From assembly GCA_002973635.1 (NCBI GenBank), contig CP027224.1, positions 2,676,501 through 2,740,500 on the forward strand: a stretch of 64,000 nt of DNA. The letters run 5' to 3'. The notes below the pieces were generated by a model. That model was not told the DNA's origin. It was given only the letters and a program-made list of their open reading frames with translations, and searched no databases. Position numbers and translations under genes: made by a program. Origin of the DNA: Lysinibacillus sp. B2A1 (GTDB lineage Bacteria; Bacillota; Bacilli; Bacillales_A; Planococcaceae). Below, piece after piece: positions 54,903-63,859 of this stretch. How positions within the stretch are numbered: position 1 is the first letter of the stretch; each line of letters opens with the position of its first letter.

Positions 54903-55850
54903 ATGGTTTCTCAAAAGGAAAATAAGACATCATCTGTGCAGCAATTAATTGCAAATTCGCGCAATCAAAAAACAAAGAAAATAGTGGAAAAAGCGATGCC
55001 AGCTCTATTATTTTCTGCAGCCCTTATTTCTATATTGACAACGTTTGGCATTGTTTTCACCCTTATTTTTGAAACGTTTGAATTCTTTAAACATGTTTCG
55101 ATTACGGATTTCCTTTTTGGTACACAGTGGTTACCATTTTCAGGGAAGGAACCGTTATTTGGGATACTACCATTAATTGCTGGAACAATGAAAGTTACAT
55201 TAATAGCAGTAGTTGTAGCAGTACCATTTGGCATTGCTTCGGCTATTTACTTAAGTGAATATGCGAGTGAAAAAACTAGACGTACAGTGAAGCCTATTTT
55301 AGAGGTATTAGCAGGAGTACCAACAATTGTTTACGGCTTCTTTGCTCTAACATTTGTAACACCTTTATTACAAGAAATTGTACCAGGCCTTAAACTTTTT
55401 AATGCACTAAGTCCTGGGATAGTTGTAGGAATTATGATTTTACCAATGATAACATCTCTATCAGAAGATGCAATGTCCTCTGTTCCAAATAGCATGCGAG
55501 AAGGTGCATTGGCTCTTGGGGCAACTAAGTTTGAGGTTGCCATTAAAGTTGTATTACCTGCAGCATTATCAGGAATTATCGCTTCAGTTGTTCTGGCTAT
55601 TTCCCGGGCAATTGGTGAGACTATGATTGTATCTCTTGCTGGTGGTTCAACACCAAAATTTGATTTAGATGTGACTGACTCCATTCAAACCATGACTGCT
55701 TATATTGTACAAGTTTCTACTGGTGATGCTGGTTATGGTACAACTATTTATTACTCTATTTATTCTGTTGGATTCACATTATTCATTTTTACATTAGTGA
55801 TGAATTTATTAGCTCACTATATTTCGAAACGCTTCAGGGAGGTTTACTAG
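54903..55850 (+). CDS. pstC: PstC, phosphate ABC transporter permease
   Basis: A 315-residue permease with six membrane helices after a 30-residue cytoplasmic tail. The binding-protein-dependent transport motif lies in SVPNSMREGALALGATKFEVAIKVVLPAALSGI (EAA loop). It pairs with PstA to form the channel. It starts behind GAAAGGAGC, 64 bases after pstS. The gap holds a hairpin-like agagggaaagag...ctctttccctct sequence that could attenuate downstream expression relative to pstS. Confidence 0.95.
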   Translation: MVSQKENKTSSVQQLIANSRNQKTKKIVEKAMPALLFSAALISILTTFGIVFTLIFETFEFFKHVSITDFLFGTQWLPFSGKEPLFGILPLIAGTMKVTLIAVVVAVPFGIASAIYLSEYASEKTRRTVKPILEVLAGVPTIVYGFFALTFVTPLLQEIVPGLKLFNALSPGIVVGIMILPMITSLSEDAMSSVPNSMREGALALGATKFEVAIKVVLPAALSGIIASVVLAISRAIGETMIVSLAGGSTPKFDLDVTDSIQTMTAYIVQVSTGDAGYGTTIYYSIYSVGFTLFIFTLVMNLLAHYISKRFREVY

Positions 55851-55851
55851 C

Positions 55852-56730
55852 ATGCGCTATATCAATGACACAGTTGTCATGAAACGAATGACAAAGCGTA
55901 TTTCAGCCAATAAAGTCTGGAAAATCTTATTTTTCTTAGCAACTACCTTTGCACTCGTGACACTAGCCATTTTGCTTTATCGTATCGTGACACAGGGCAT
56001 AGACTATTTAAATATTGATTTTTTAACAAACTTTGCATCTCGTTTCGCTGATAAGGCGGGGATTAAAGCAGCTCTTGTAGGTTCCCTTTGGTTAATGGCA
56101 GTTGTTGCACCAGTGTCCATTATTTTAGGAGTAGGGACAGCTATTTATTTAGAAGAATATGCAAAGAAAAATAGGCTAAACGACTTTATTCGAATGAATA
56201 TCTCCAATTTAGCAGGAGTGCCTTCCATTGTTTTTGGTTTATTAGGGTTAACAATTTTCGTTCGTATGATGGAATTAGGAAAAAGTATTTTAGCAGCAGG
56301 ATTTACAATGAGCTTATTAATATTGCCAGTAATCATTGTGGCAGCTCAGGAGGCAATCCGCGCAGTGCCTAATGAGCAACGTGAAGCTTCATATGGAATG
56401 GGGGCAACAAAATGGCAAACGATTCTACGAGTTGTTCTTCCAGCAGCTATTCCAGGAATTTTAACAGGGAGTATTTTAGCCTTATCTCGTGCCATAGGTG
56501 AAACAGCACCACTTGTTGTTATTGGAATTCCTGTTATTTTGCAATTTTTACCAAATGGTTTATTGAGTCAATTTACTGCGTTACCAATGCAAATTTATGA
56601 TTGGGCAAAACGTCCACAAGAGGCTTTTCAATATGTTGCGGCAGCCGGTATTTTAGTCTTGATGTCAGTGCTTTTATTGATGAACTCTATCGCAATCTTT
56701 ATTCGAAATAAATTCCAAAAACGTTATTAA
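55852..56730 (+). CDS. pstA: PstA, phosphate ABC transporter permease
   Basis: A 292-residue permease with six membrane helices and an EAA loop in VPNEQREASYGMGATKWQTILRVVLPAAIPGI. It begins one base after the pstC stop, with its ribosome site (AGGGAGG) inside the pstC end, so the pair is translated together. It forms the heterodimeric phosphate channel with PstC. Confidence 0.95.
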   Translation: MRYINDTVVMKRMTKRISANKVWKILFFLATTFALVTLAILLYRIVTQGIDYLNIDFLTNFASRFADKAGIKAALVGSLWLMAVVAPVSIILGVGTAIYLEEYAKKNRLNDFIRMNISNLAGVPSIVFGLLGLTIFVRMMELGKSILAAGFTMSLLILPVIIVAAQEAIRAVPNEQREASYGMGATKWQTILRVVLPAAIPGILTGSILALSRAIGETAPLVVIGIPVILQFLPNGLLSQFTALPMQIYDWAKRPQEAFQYVAAAGILVLMSVLLLMNSIAIFIRNKFQKRY

Positions 56731-56742
56731 TGAGGTGACCTT

Positions 56743-57576
56743 ATGGTACTAGATTTTCAAGAGGAAAAATCAGTTGTCAAATCGATTCAAACGGCTTCTA
56801 AGCTTTCGGCTGATGTGGCTAAAAATATAGTATATGATACACGTAATTTAAACTTATGGTATGGAGATCATCATGGCTTAAAAGATGTCAATTTAAGTAT
56901 CTATGAAAATGAAGTAACTGCTATTATTGGTCCTTCAGGTTGTGGTAAATCTACGTATTTAAAAACATTAAATCGAATGGTAGAACTAGTGCCGATCGTA
57001 CGCACATCTGGAGAAATTGTCTATCGTGAACGTAATATTTTAGACAAAAGCTATACAGTTGAGGAATTACGTACTCGTGTAGGGATGGTATTCCAAAAGC
57101 CAAACCCATTCCCAAAATCTATTTATGATAATATTGCCTACGGTCCGCGTATCCACGGTATTAAAAATAAAAAGATTCTTGACGAAATTGTTGAAAAATC
57201 ATTACGAGGTGCGGCGATTTGGGATGAGGTTAAGGATCGTTTAAATCAAAATGCATATGGCTTATCGGGAGGTCAGCAACAGCGTATTTGTATTGCTCGT
57301 TGTTTAGCGATTGAACCAGATGTTATTTTAATGGATGAGCCTACATCCGCACTTGACCCTATTTCGACATTAAAAGTTGAGGAACTTGTTCAAGAGTTGA
57401 AAAAGGATTACTCAATTGTCATCGTTACACATAATATGCAGCAAGCGGCACGAATTTCTGATCGTACAGCATTTTTCTTAAGTGGAGAGGTTGTTGAATA
57501 CGATAAAACAGACGTTATCTTCCAGACACCTGCAGATCAACGTACTGAAGATTATATATCCGGTCGTTTCGGTTAA
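56743..57576 (+). CDS. pstB: PstB, phosphate ABC transporter ATPase
   Basis: An ABC ATPase of 277 residues with Walker [13 protein letters not shown], the PstB-typical [15 protein letters not shown]-loop [22 protein letters not shown], signature LSGGQQQR, Walker [14 protein letters not shown] and switch HN in [13 protein letters not shown]. The N-terminus carries about 30 extra residues before [13 protein letters not shown]. subtilis has two pstB genes in this operon; only one is present here. Confidence 0.96.
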   Translation: MVLDFQEEKSVVKSIQTASKLSADVAKNIVYDTRNLNLWYGDHHGLKDVNLSIYENEVTAIIGPSGCGKSTYLKTLNRMVELVPIVRTSGEIVYRERNILDKSYTVEELRTRVGMVFQKPNPFPKSIYDNIAYGPRIHGIKNKKILDEIVEKSLRGAAIWDEVKDRLNQNAYGLSGGQQQRICIARCLAIEPDVILMDEPTSALDPISTLKVEELVQELKKDYSIVIVTHNMQQAARISDRTAFFLSGEVVEYDKTDVIFQTPADQRTEDYISGRFG

Positions 57577-57589
57577 GGAGGAGTCAAGA

Positions 57590-58249
57590 ATGGTTGTACG
57601 TGAACGTTTTGAGCAGGAATTAAAAGAAGTGCAGGCGCAATTTGTTGAGATTGCTACGAGTAGCATCAATGCTTTAAAGCTAGCATTTCAAGCATTAATA
57701 GAGCAAGATTTAGAGAAGTCCCTAAAAATTCTTGAAGATGATTTAGTGATTAATCGACTTGAGGAAGCCATTAATGATCATGTGATATTGTTGATTGCCA
57801 AGCAGCAGCCTGTAGCTACTGATTTACGTCGTCTTATGGTATTAGTAAAGGCTGCCTCTGATATGGAACGAGTAGGCGATTATGCAGTTAATATCGCCAA
57901 AGAGACAATCCGCATTGGAAAAGAGCCATTAGTCTTTTCTACTACGAATTTACAAACGATGTGTAATAAAACAGTAGAGATGCTAGAGAGTGTTATTAAA
58001 GCCTTTACTGAGGAAGATACGGTTCATGCTAAAGAAATTGCAGAATTAGATGATTATATCGATGATTTATATGGCGCAACAATCACACTTTTACTTCGTG
58101 CAGGGGCTGAAAATCCATCTCATATTTCTCAAATCACACACCTAACTTTTGTGTGCCGACATTTAGAGCGCTCAGCGGATCATGCCACAAATATTGCTGA
58201 ACACTTATTTTACTTAGTAAAAGGCAAACATTATGAATTAAATAATTAA
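57590..58249 (+). CDS. phoU: PhoU, phosphate signalling regulator
   Basis: A 219-residue all-helical PhoU with two three-helix repeats and the metal-site motifs (LRRLMVLVKAASDMERVGDYAVNIA and CRHLERSADHATNIAEH). It connects PstB activity to the PhoR/PhoP system and restrains phosphate uptake. Start is the ATG at 57590 behind AAGGAGGAG, 13 bases after pstB. The frame extends upstream over pstB but without ribosome signals. The terminator that should follow is interrupted by an insertion sequence. B. subtilis lacks phoU in its pst operon, so this is a difference from that reference. Confidence 0.94.
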   Translation: MVVRERFEQELKEVQAQFVEIATSSINALKLAFQALIEQDLEKSLKILEDDLVINRLEEAINDHVILLIAKQQPVATDLRRLMVLVKAASDMERVGDYAVNIAKETIRIGKEPLVFSTTNLQTMCNKTVEMLESVIKAFTEEDTVHAKEIAELDDYIDDLYGATITLLLRAGAENPSHISQITHLTFVCRHLERSADHATNIAEHLFYLVKGKHYELNN

Positions 58250-58250
58250 T

Positions 58251-58272
58251 GAAAAGAAGAGCTAGCTAATAA
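58251..58272 (+). terminator. Left half of the phoU terminator, split by an IS
   Basis: gaaaagaagagct lies left of the insertion and agctcttcttttttt resumes at 59747-59761. Together they form a 10-12-bp stem with a T-run; the element occupies the loop. Confidence 0.65.
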
Positions 58273-59738
58273 TGTGGTACCCAAGTCAAGGACAAACTAA
58301 AAAAAGAGATTAAGCAGCTAAGAGATGGTTTCTGTATTGCACAGGAGCCATCCTTTTTAGATTCCATTGATAACGATAATTATTGTAATAGACCAAATAG
58401 TGATTGATTTTCGCTTTTAGTTCCTCAAGTGTCTTCAAGGAGCTAAAGTCTACTTCGTCTTTAAAATGACCGAAAAATGATTCCTGTGGCGCATTGTCCC
58501 AACAGTTTCCTCGGCGTGACATCGATTGACCTAAGCCATGTTTTTTTAAGAGCGTTTGATAGCATGGGCTTGTATAGTGAACCCCTTGATCTGAATGGAT
58601 AAAGGCCTCTGGATGAAGCTGAGCGCGCTTATTACGGATCAGTTTTTCAATCGTTTCCGTAGCGATTTCGAGCGTGATTCGGTCTGAGACATGGTACGCT
58701 AAAATTTCATTCGTCGAGGCATCTTTTATCGTCGACAAATAAGCCATACACTTTCCGTTATATGGCAGATAGCTGAAGTCCGTTAATAGTACTTTCCCAG
58801 GGATACCTTGCTTAAATTCACGATTTAATTTATTTGGCACAACACGATGTTCCTTCGTTGCTTTCGCCATTTGTTTATATGGATTCGGTTTACGATGCGG
58901 GCAGACAATCCCGTACTTGCGCATAATACGCTGGATTTTTTTACGGCTCATCACACATTGAAAATCCTGCTCGAGTGTCATTTTAATCGAACGAGAGCCT
59001 TTCTTATAACCACGACGATCAAAGGCTTTTAAAATTAAGTCGCGCGCCTTTACATCCTTCTGTTCTCTTACTGCTCGCGCATCACTCGCCTGTAAATAGC
59101 TATAATAGCCTGAGCGAGAAACCTTTAAGAGGTCACAAAAATACGTCACCATCCGTTTAAATGGAAACTGAGTGAGCGTATCTGAAATGAGTTGAAAAAC
59201 CTTATTTGCGCTTAGTTTTAGGCTGTCGTTTAGCAGCCTCCTTTCTGTCGCTTCGAGCTTTTTTAGTAAATCTACTTGCCCCTCCAATAGTTGAATGCGT
59301 GCAGCTTGTCTTTCAATGACTTCTGCCGCTGTTAATTCGCGTTTAATCGGTCTACCTGACCCAGATTTGCGTGTATCCGTTAAGCCAATTAAGCCGTTCT
59401 TTTCATATGCTTTACGCCAACGAAAGGCTGATTGTTCAATACGTTTGATCCCAATTATCTCTTCATCAAAGCCATATTCCTTAAAAATTTGTCTCGGTGT
59501 TTTCCCTGCGAAGTATTCATCAATGAATTGACTCTTAAATGTATCTGTATAGGTAATCGTACGTTCGCTGACCTGTTGTACGTTTGGATTTTTTTGAAGT
59601 TGTAGTACCTGTTTTGGTGAAAATAAAATTTTACTCATAGTAACCTCTAGTTCGTTCTTTAATCTTGAAAGTCTAGTATATAAAAAATACCTGCAGTTAG
59701 CACACTCTTTTTCAAGTGTCCTAACTACAGGTACCATA
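58273..59738 (-). mobile_element. IS3-family insertion sequence (about 1466 bp)
   Basis: Imperfect terminal inverted repeats: left tgtggtacccaagtcaagga, right (reverse strand) tatggtacctgtagttagga; both continue with aca and an AAAAAGAG block. The transposase gene fills the interior on the - strand. No clear short target duplication was seen (left flank taa, right flank tta). Boundaries are uncertain by two or three bases. The element sits in the loop of the phoU terminator. Confidence 0.85.
58310..59638 (-). CDS. IS3-family transposase in a single frame
   Basis: A 442-residue DDE transposase. It has an N-terminal helix-turn-helix (FIDEYFAGKTPRQIFKEYGF, AFRWRKAYEKNGLIGL), a leucine-zipper-like link (QAARIQLLEGQVDLLKKLEATERRLL), then a rve integrase core: first Asp in LLTDFSYLPY, second in IHSDQGVHYTS, Glu in NAPQESFFGHFKDE. 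In most IS3 elements these two parts are joined by a -1 frameshift; here they are one continuous frame. The start is the ATG at 59638 behind AGAGGTT; 57 upstream in-frame codons lie partly over the terminal repeat. It looks intact and perhaps still active. Confidence 0.9.
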   Translation of the reverse strand: MSKILFSPKQVLQLQKNPNVQQVSERTITYTDTFKSQFIDEYFAGKTPRQIFKEYGFDEEIIGIKRIEQSAFRWRKAYEKNGLIGLTDTRKSGSGRPIKRELTAAEVIERQAARIQLLEGQVDLLKKLEATERRLLNDSLKLSANKVFQLISDTLTQFPFKRMVTYFCDLLKVSRSGYYSYLQASDARAVREQKDVKARDLILKAFDRRGYKKGSRSIKMTLEQDFQCVMSRKKIQRIMRKYGIVCPHRKPNPYKQMAKATKEHRVVPNKLNREFKQGIPGKVLLTDFSYLPYNGKCMAYLSTIKDASTNEILAYHVSDRITLEIATETIEKLIRNKRAQLHPEAFIHSDQGVHYTSPCYQTLLKKHGLGQSMSRRGNCWDNAPQESFFGHFKDEVDFSSLKTLEELKAKINHYLVYYNNYRYQWNLKRMAPVQYRNHLLAA

Positions 59739-59897
59739 TTATAATAAGCTCTTCTTTTTTTATGCAAATAATGTGATAGCAGCAACAATGTTTGCCAAAA
59801 TAGCGTCAAATACTAGGGTCGATTTGTATTGTCAAAAAATTATTTTGGTTATACTATAGACATTATTTAAATAAATGTGCAAAGGAGGTGCTGCTTC

Positions 59898-60770
59898 GTG
59901 AAAGACCCTGTAGATTCACTCATAGAAAAATTCGCTATTGAAATCACGTCAGAGCAACGTGACTATTTCCGCTTTCTATATGAAAACTTACATCTTGAAG
60001 AATTAAGTGACAAAGAACAGCATTATTTTATTGATTATTTCTACAAAAGTGAAACATTACGGAATATGGCAGCATTTGCACTTGAGTTGGCAGATATCAT
60101 GCAAGAAATTCAAGAAAATATACCAGCGATTGAGCAAGCAGAGCGACTAGCCAATGGGAAAGAACAGCGCTCATATTATGATCATAAGTGGGAGGAAGTA
60201 AGACGTCAAAAACTAAAGCATCAAACAAGAAAAAATGGAAATATCCTATATGTTCCATTTAATGAGTATAAAAAGGACCCTGGTCCAATCATTATATGCC
60301 TTGAACAAACAATAGGGATGGAAGCATATACGGAGCTTTGTAAAAGTATGATTTTACCATTGTTTATGAGTGCACATCGTGAGCATAGAGATTTATACAT
60401 CGTCCCCTACGACTATCAAATTCATGTACACTATCGCTTTGAAAATGGTCATTTGAATTTACCCGATTTTAAGGATTTTATTGAATACAAGGCAAAAGGA
60501 GAAGCTGCAATACTGCCCGTATTACATTTTGTTAAAGGCTTGCTACAGGAAAATCAACATTGCAGTGAAGCTGAGATTATTATCTTCACTGAAGGAATGC
60601 CTATTGATGGTCAACATCTAGTTGGAAAGCAAGCAAAAACAATGCTAGAGGAAATAAAGCGTAATTATCACGCTGAATTTTCGGTTATAGCTATGCATGA
60701 AAATAATTTTAATGAGCAGCAATTTTGGTTTGCCAATAAGGCTTTTTTTGCAGATGATGCTATTCAATAA
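59898..60770 (+). CDS. VWA-like protein with degenerate metal site
   Basis: A 290-residue soluble protein. The N-terminal 120 residues are helical (LIEKFAIEITSEQRDYFRFLYENL). The rest follows a von Willebrand A pattern: first strand IIICLEQTIGM where a MIDAS would read DxSxS, then the middle helix, and EIIIFTEGMPI in place of the usual FTDG. The metal-binding residues are thus largely lost. It resembles VWA proteins that work with AAA+ or tellurite-type partners, but none is adjacent. GTG at 59898 is seven bases after AAAGGAGGTG. Family assignment is an inference. Confidence 0.6.
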   Translation: MKDPVDSLIEKFAIEITSEQRDYFRFLYENLHLEELSDKEQHYFIDYFYKSETLRNMAAFALELADIMQEIQENIPAIEQAERLANGKEQRSYYDHKWEEVRRQKLKHQTRKNGNILYVPFNEYKKDPGPIIICLEQTIGMEAYTELCKSMILPLFMSAHREHRDLYIVPYDYQIHVHYRFENGHLNLPDFKDFIEYKAKGEAAILPVLHFVKGLLQENQHCSEAEIIIFTEGMPIDGQHLVGKQAKTMLEEIKRNYHAEFSVIAMHENNFNEQQFWFANKAFFADDAIQ

Positions 60771-60841
60771 CAATAAGAGCTGATCGTCAAGGTGATTGGC
60801 TTTTATTGTGTGCATATACATAGTAGTTAGAGGAGAAAAAT

Positions 60842-61915
60842 ATGAATTTTTTGAAATGGTTAATACCATCTAGCTTTACAGTACCGACCTGGATGGATGT
60901 AATTATAGCCATCGTTCTTTGTGGTATTGGATGGCTCATTCAGTATTTTGTTATAAAGAAAATAATTAATCGGATTGTTGTATTTTTAGAAAATCGTCAG
61001 CGCAACTTTCAGGCAACGGTGCTAGCGCAATTTAATAAGGCGATTCGATATGCATTTATGGCTTCCGTTATTGTAATCAGCTTATCCTATTTGATAGATG
61101 TTTCCTTATTCACCCATAAAGCGTCTAAAAACTTTGTGTTGTCGATTATTGTTTTCTTCGCTTTTAAAGGGGTATACGACGTTTTAAACTTTTATACAAA
61201 ACAACCTTTGCAACTAAATGGTGAAGAAGAAGCAAATGTCCTACTACCGTTTTTTCTTCGTATAGGAAAAGTGCTCATCATGATTTTTGCGATGTTTACC
61301 ATTGCTTCCTTTTGGAATTTTAACTTAAATGGCTTTTTAACAGGAATTGGCTTAACTGGTGTAGCAATTGCCTTTGGTATTCGGGATACGCTGGCACATG
61401 TCTTCGGTGGTATGTCAGTTGCTTTGGATAACCCATTTAAAATTGGCGATTGGATTGCAACAGAGGATCAAAAAATTGAAGGAACGATTGAGGATATAAA
61501 CCTTCGTAGCACGTTAATTCAAACAGGTGATAAAGGGCTTGTATATGTACCGAATTCTTATTTGGTCAATCGTCCTATTTATAATTTATCGAGACGAGAA
61601 AAACGAAAATGTGAGCATTTTTTATATGTTGCCGCTGAAAATAAAGAAGAATCCATACGCAGTGCCTTAAGTGCCATTCAAAAAGAAATTTATTTGCATA
61701 ATAAGACTGAAAAAGAATTGATTCATGTCTTTATTGATGAGTTTTATCCGAGCTATTACCGTGTCCTTGTGCGTTTTTATGTAGCAAGCAATGAAACGGC
61801 TATCATGCTAGATGTACGTCAGGATATTTTATTTGCGATTCGTCAAATCATTGAGGAACTACAAATTGTATTAGTAAATCCAACAGAAGATGAATGGTTT
61901 GATACTAAAAAATAA
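60842..61915 (+). CDS. MscS-family mechanosensitive ion channel
   Basis: A 357-residue protein with four or so N-terminal membrane helices and a pore-lining helix (FLTGIGLTGVAIAFGIRDTLAHVFGGM, the MscS signature). The beta domain has DNPFKIGDWIATEDQKIEGTIEDINLRSTLIQ and YVPNSYLVNRPIYN. It would release solutes on hypo-osmotic shock. A GAGGAGAAA ribosome site precedes the ATG. The trp promoter overlaps its stop codon, so it ends directly at the next transcription unit. Confidence 0.92.
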   Translation: MNFLKWLIPSSFTVPTWMDVIIAIVLCGIGWLIQYFVIKKIINRIVVFLENRQRNFQATVLAQFNKAIRYAFMASVIVISLSYLIDVSLFTHKASKNFVLSIIVFFAFKGVYDVLNFYTKQPLQLNGEEEANVLLPFFLRIGKVLIMIFAMFTIASFWNFNLNGFLTGIGLTGVAIAFGIRDTLAHVFGGMSVALDNPFKIGDWIATEDQKIEGTIEDINLRSTLIQTGDKGLVYVPNSYLVNRPIYNLSRREKRKCEHFLYVAAENKEESIRSALSAIQKEIYLHNKTEKELIHVFIDEFYPSYYRVLVRFYVASNETAIMLDVRQDILFAIRQIIEELQIVLVNPTEDEWFDTKK

Positions 61916-61916
61916 T

Positions 61917-61945
61917 TTGAATTGTTAGTTTTTTTGGTTTACAAT
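61917..61945 (+). promoter_or_regulatory. Promoter of the trp T-box leader
   Basis: TTGAAT (61917-61922) and TACAAT (61940-61945) with a 17-base spacer, two bases after the channel gene stop. Confidence 0.75.
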
Positions 61946-61951
61946 GAAGGT

Positions 61952-62181
61952 GAGTTATCAGCTTTGATGAAGAGTAGTAGCTATTATTATTTGTTATAGA
62001 GAGCTAGTGGTTGGTGGAAACTAGTGCAAAAGAATGGCGAATGGACTTCGGAGCTCTAATCCTGAATAAAGTATGGATTAGCGTTTGCCTACGTTATAAG
62101 GCTTAGAGAGGGTCTTTATAGGAGACCAATGAAGGTGGCACCACGGCTTTTCCGTCCTTTTGTGATGGAAAGGCCTTTTTA
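61952..62181 (+). ncRNA. T-box leader (tryptophan) with terminator
   Basis: A T-box riboswitch. The T-box sequence aatgaaggtggcaccacgg (62129-62147) directly precedes a terminator (gcttttccgtcc / gatggaaaggcc, T-run at 62176-62180). A stem I region starts near 61960 (gaagagtagtag). The probable specifier is TGG in gaatggactt (about 62040), coding Trp, which fits the trpE gene downstream. Uncharged tRNA-Trp would favour the antiterminator. The left border is approximate. Confidence 0.85.
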
Positions 62182-62203
62182 TTTTGATTCAGCAAATCTT
62201 TCT

Positions 62204-62424
62204 TGTGCGAAAGCAAAGCGACAGCAACAGTTCTTTCCTGTGCGAAAGCGAAGCGACAGGTACAGAATACTTCCACCTCTAATGCGTTTTTTCGTATTGA
62301 GCGGGCGTTTGTATGCACGGTGAATCAAGATAAGGCCTTTCGGCGGTTGTCACAAATTTTGAAGAGGAGCTTTTCGAGAGAGCCTCGAAAAAATCCGAAT
62401 GCAATTACGTTGAGGCGTAATTGA
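62204..62424. repeat. Dispersed repeat family 2 inserted between T-box terminator and trpE
   Basis: Two direct copies of a tgtgcgaaagc(a/g)aagcgacag motif (62204 and 62239), then ctttcggcggttgtcacaaa (62337), a hairpin cttttcgag/cctcgaaaa, aaaatccgaa, and the palindrome caattacg-ttgagg-cgtaattg (62402-62423). The order of the last blocks matches 40171-40420. No gene is present; it lengthens the trpE leader by about 220 bases. Confidence 0.65.
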
Positions 62425-62474
62425 TATGTTTTAAGATGAAGAAGAGTAGAGCCTAGAGAAGGAGAGAAAGAATT

Positions 62475-63859
62475 ATGACAGTTGAGCTTAGAACGTATAC
62501 TATGAAGGTACTACAAGGGGATATGATGACGCCAATTTCCGTCTATCAATCACTTGAAGGAAAGCATAAAATGCTTTTCGAATCGTCAGCCAAGCATAAG
62601 GAAAGTGGTCGATACTCATTTATCGCCGTCAATCCAATTGCAGAATTAATTGGCGATCAGAATGGTTATTCTTTTACCAAAGATTGTCATACAGAAAAGG
62701 GGAGCGAAAATGTACTTGTTAAATTAAAGCAGGTAATGCCGTTCCATCAGGAGGACTATCCTTTCGCCTTTTTTGGGGGTGCCATTGGTTTCTTTGGATA
62801 TGAAACCGCTTTTTATACAGAGAGAATAGGTGAATACTTACAGGATGATTTAGAAATGCCAGATATCCATATCTTTTTCTATGATACGTTTATTGTGTTT
62901 GATCATTTAAAGCAAGAGATTACATTGGCAGCTATTGATTTATTTGCTGAGGGACGTTCTCTTGAAGAAATGAAAGATGAAATTACTAGGATTGAAGAAC
63001 AGTTATACGCAGGAGCGACGTTTGAGGAAATGCAGCTTGGAGAGCTAGATTTCAAGCCAATGATTGCAAAAGAGCAATTTATCGCATTGGTTGAACGTGC
63101 GAAACAGCATATTCTTAAAGGTGATATATTCCAAATTGTATTATCCCAACGCTTCACCTCATCCTTTACTGGAAATCCATTTGCTTTATATCGTCAATTA
63201 CGTACATCTAACCCTTCGCCCTATATGTTCTATATGGATTATGGAACGTACACTATTTTGGGCACTTCTCCAGAAAGTTTAGTGAAGGTAAAGGATCGTA
63301 GAGTAACGACAAATCCTATCGCTGGTACAAAGCCTAGGGGCAATCAGAGGAGCAGGATAAGGCAATTGCAGAGGGCTTATTAAATGATGAAAAAGAAATC
63401 GCTGAACATCGGATGTTAGTGGATCTAGGGCGTAACGATTTAGGACGAATTTCAAAAATTGGAACAGTGAAACTTGTAAAGTATATGAATATTGAGCGTT
63501 ATAAGCATGTTATGCATATCGTCTCAGAGGTTATTGGAGAATTACGTGAGGATGTGCATGTTTTAGATGTTCTCCGTGCCTGTCTGCCGGCAGGTACAGT
63601 ATCAGGTGCACCGAAAATTCGTGCTATGCAACTTATCAATGAGTTAGAACCCGTAAAGCGTGGTGTTTACGCTGGCGCAGTTGGCTATATTTCTACAACT
63701 GGGGATATGGATTTGGCACTAGCCATTCGTACGATGATTATTAAGGATCAACGTGCCCATGTTCAGGCAGGTGCAGGTATTGTGTACGACTCTGTGCCAT
63801 TGTCTGAATACGAGGAAACATTGAATAAAGCACGCGCGCTATTGGAGGTAAAAAAATGA
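62475..63859 (+). pseudogene. trpE: TrpE, anthranilate synthase component I, frameshifted
   Basis: The first frame (to 63383) contains the N-terminal domain with the LE(G)SS-type feedback region (MLFESSAKHKESGRYSF) and [23 protein letters not shown]. The second (from about 63343 to 63859) continues [36 protein letters not shown] and [15 protein letters not shown]. The two join if one A is added at 63342-63343 (ggcaatcag to ggcaaatcag). The joined protein is about 461 residues, a normal TrpE length. As written, the active site is separated from the N-terminus and no enzyme would be made. GAAGGAGAG precedes the ATG. Confidence 0.9.
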
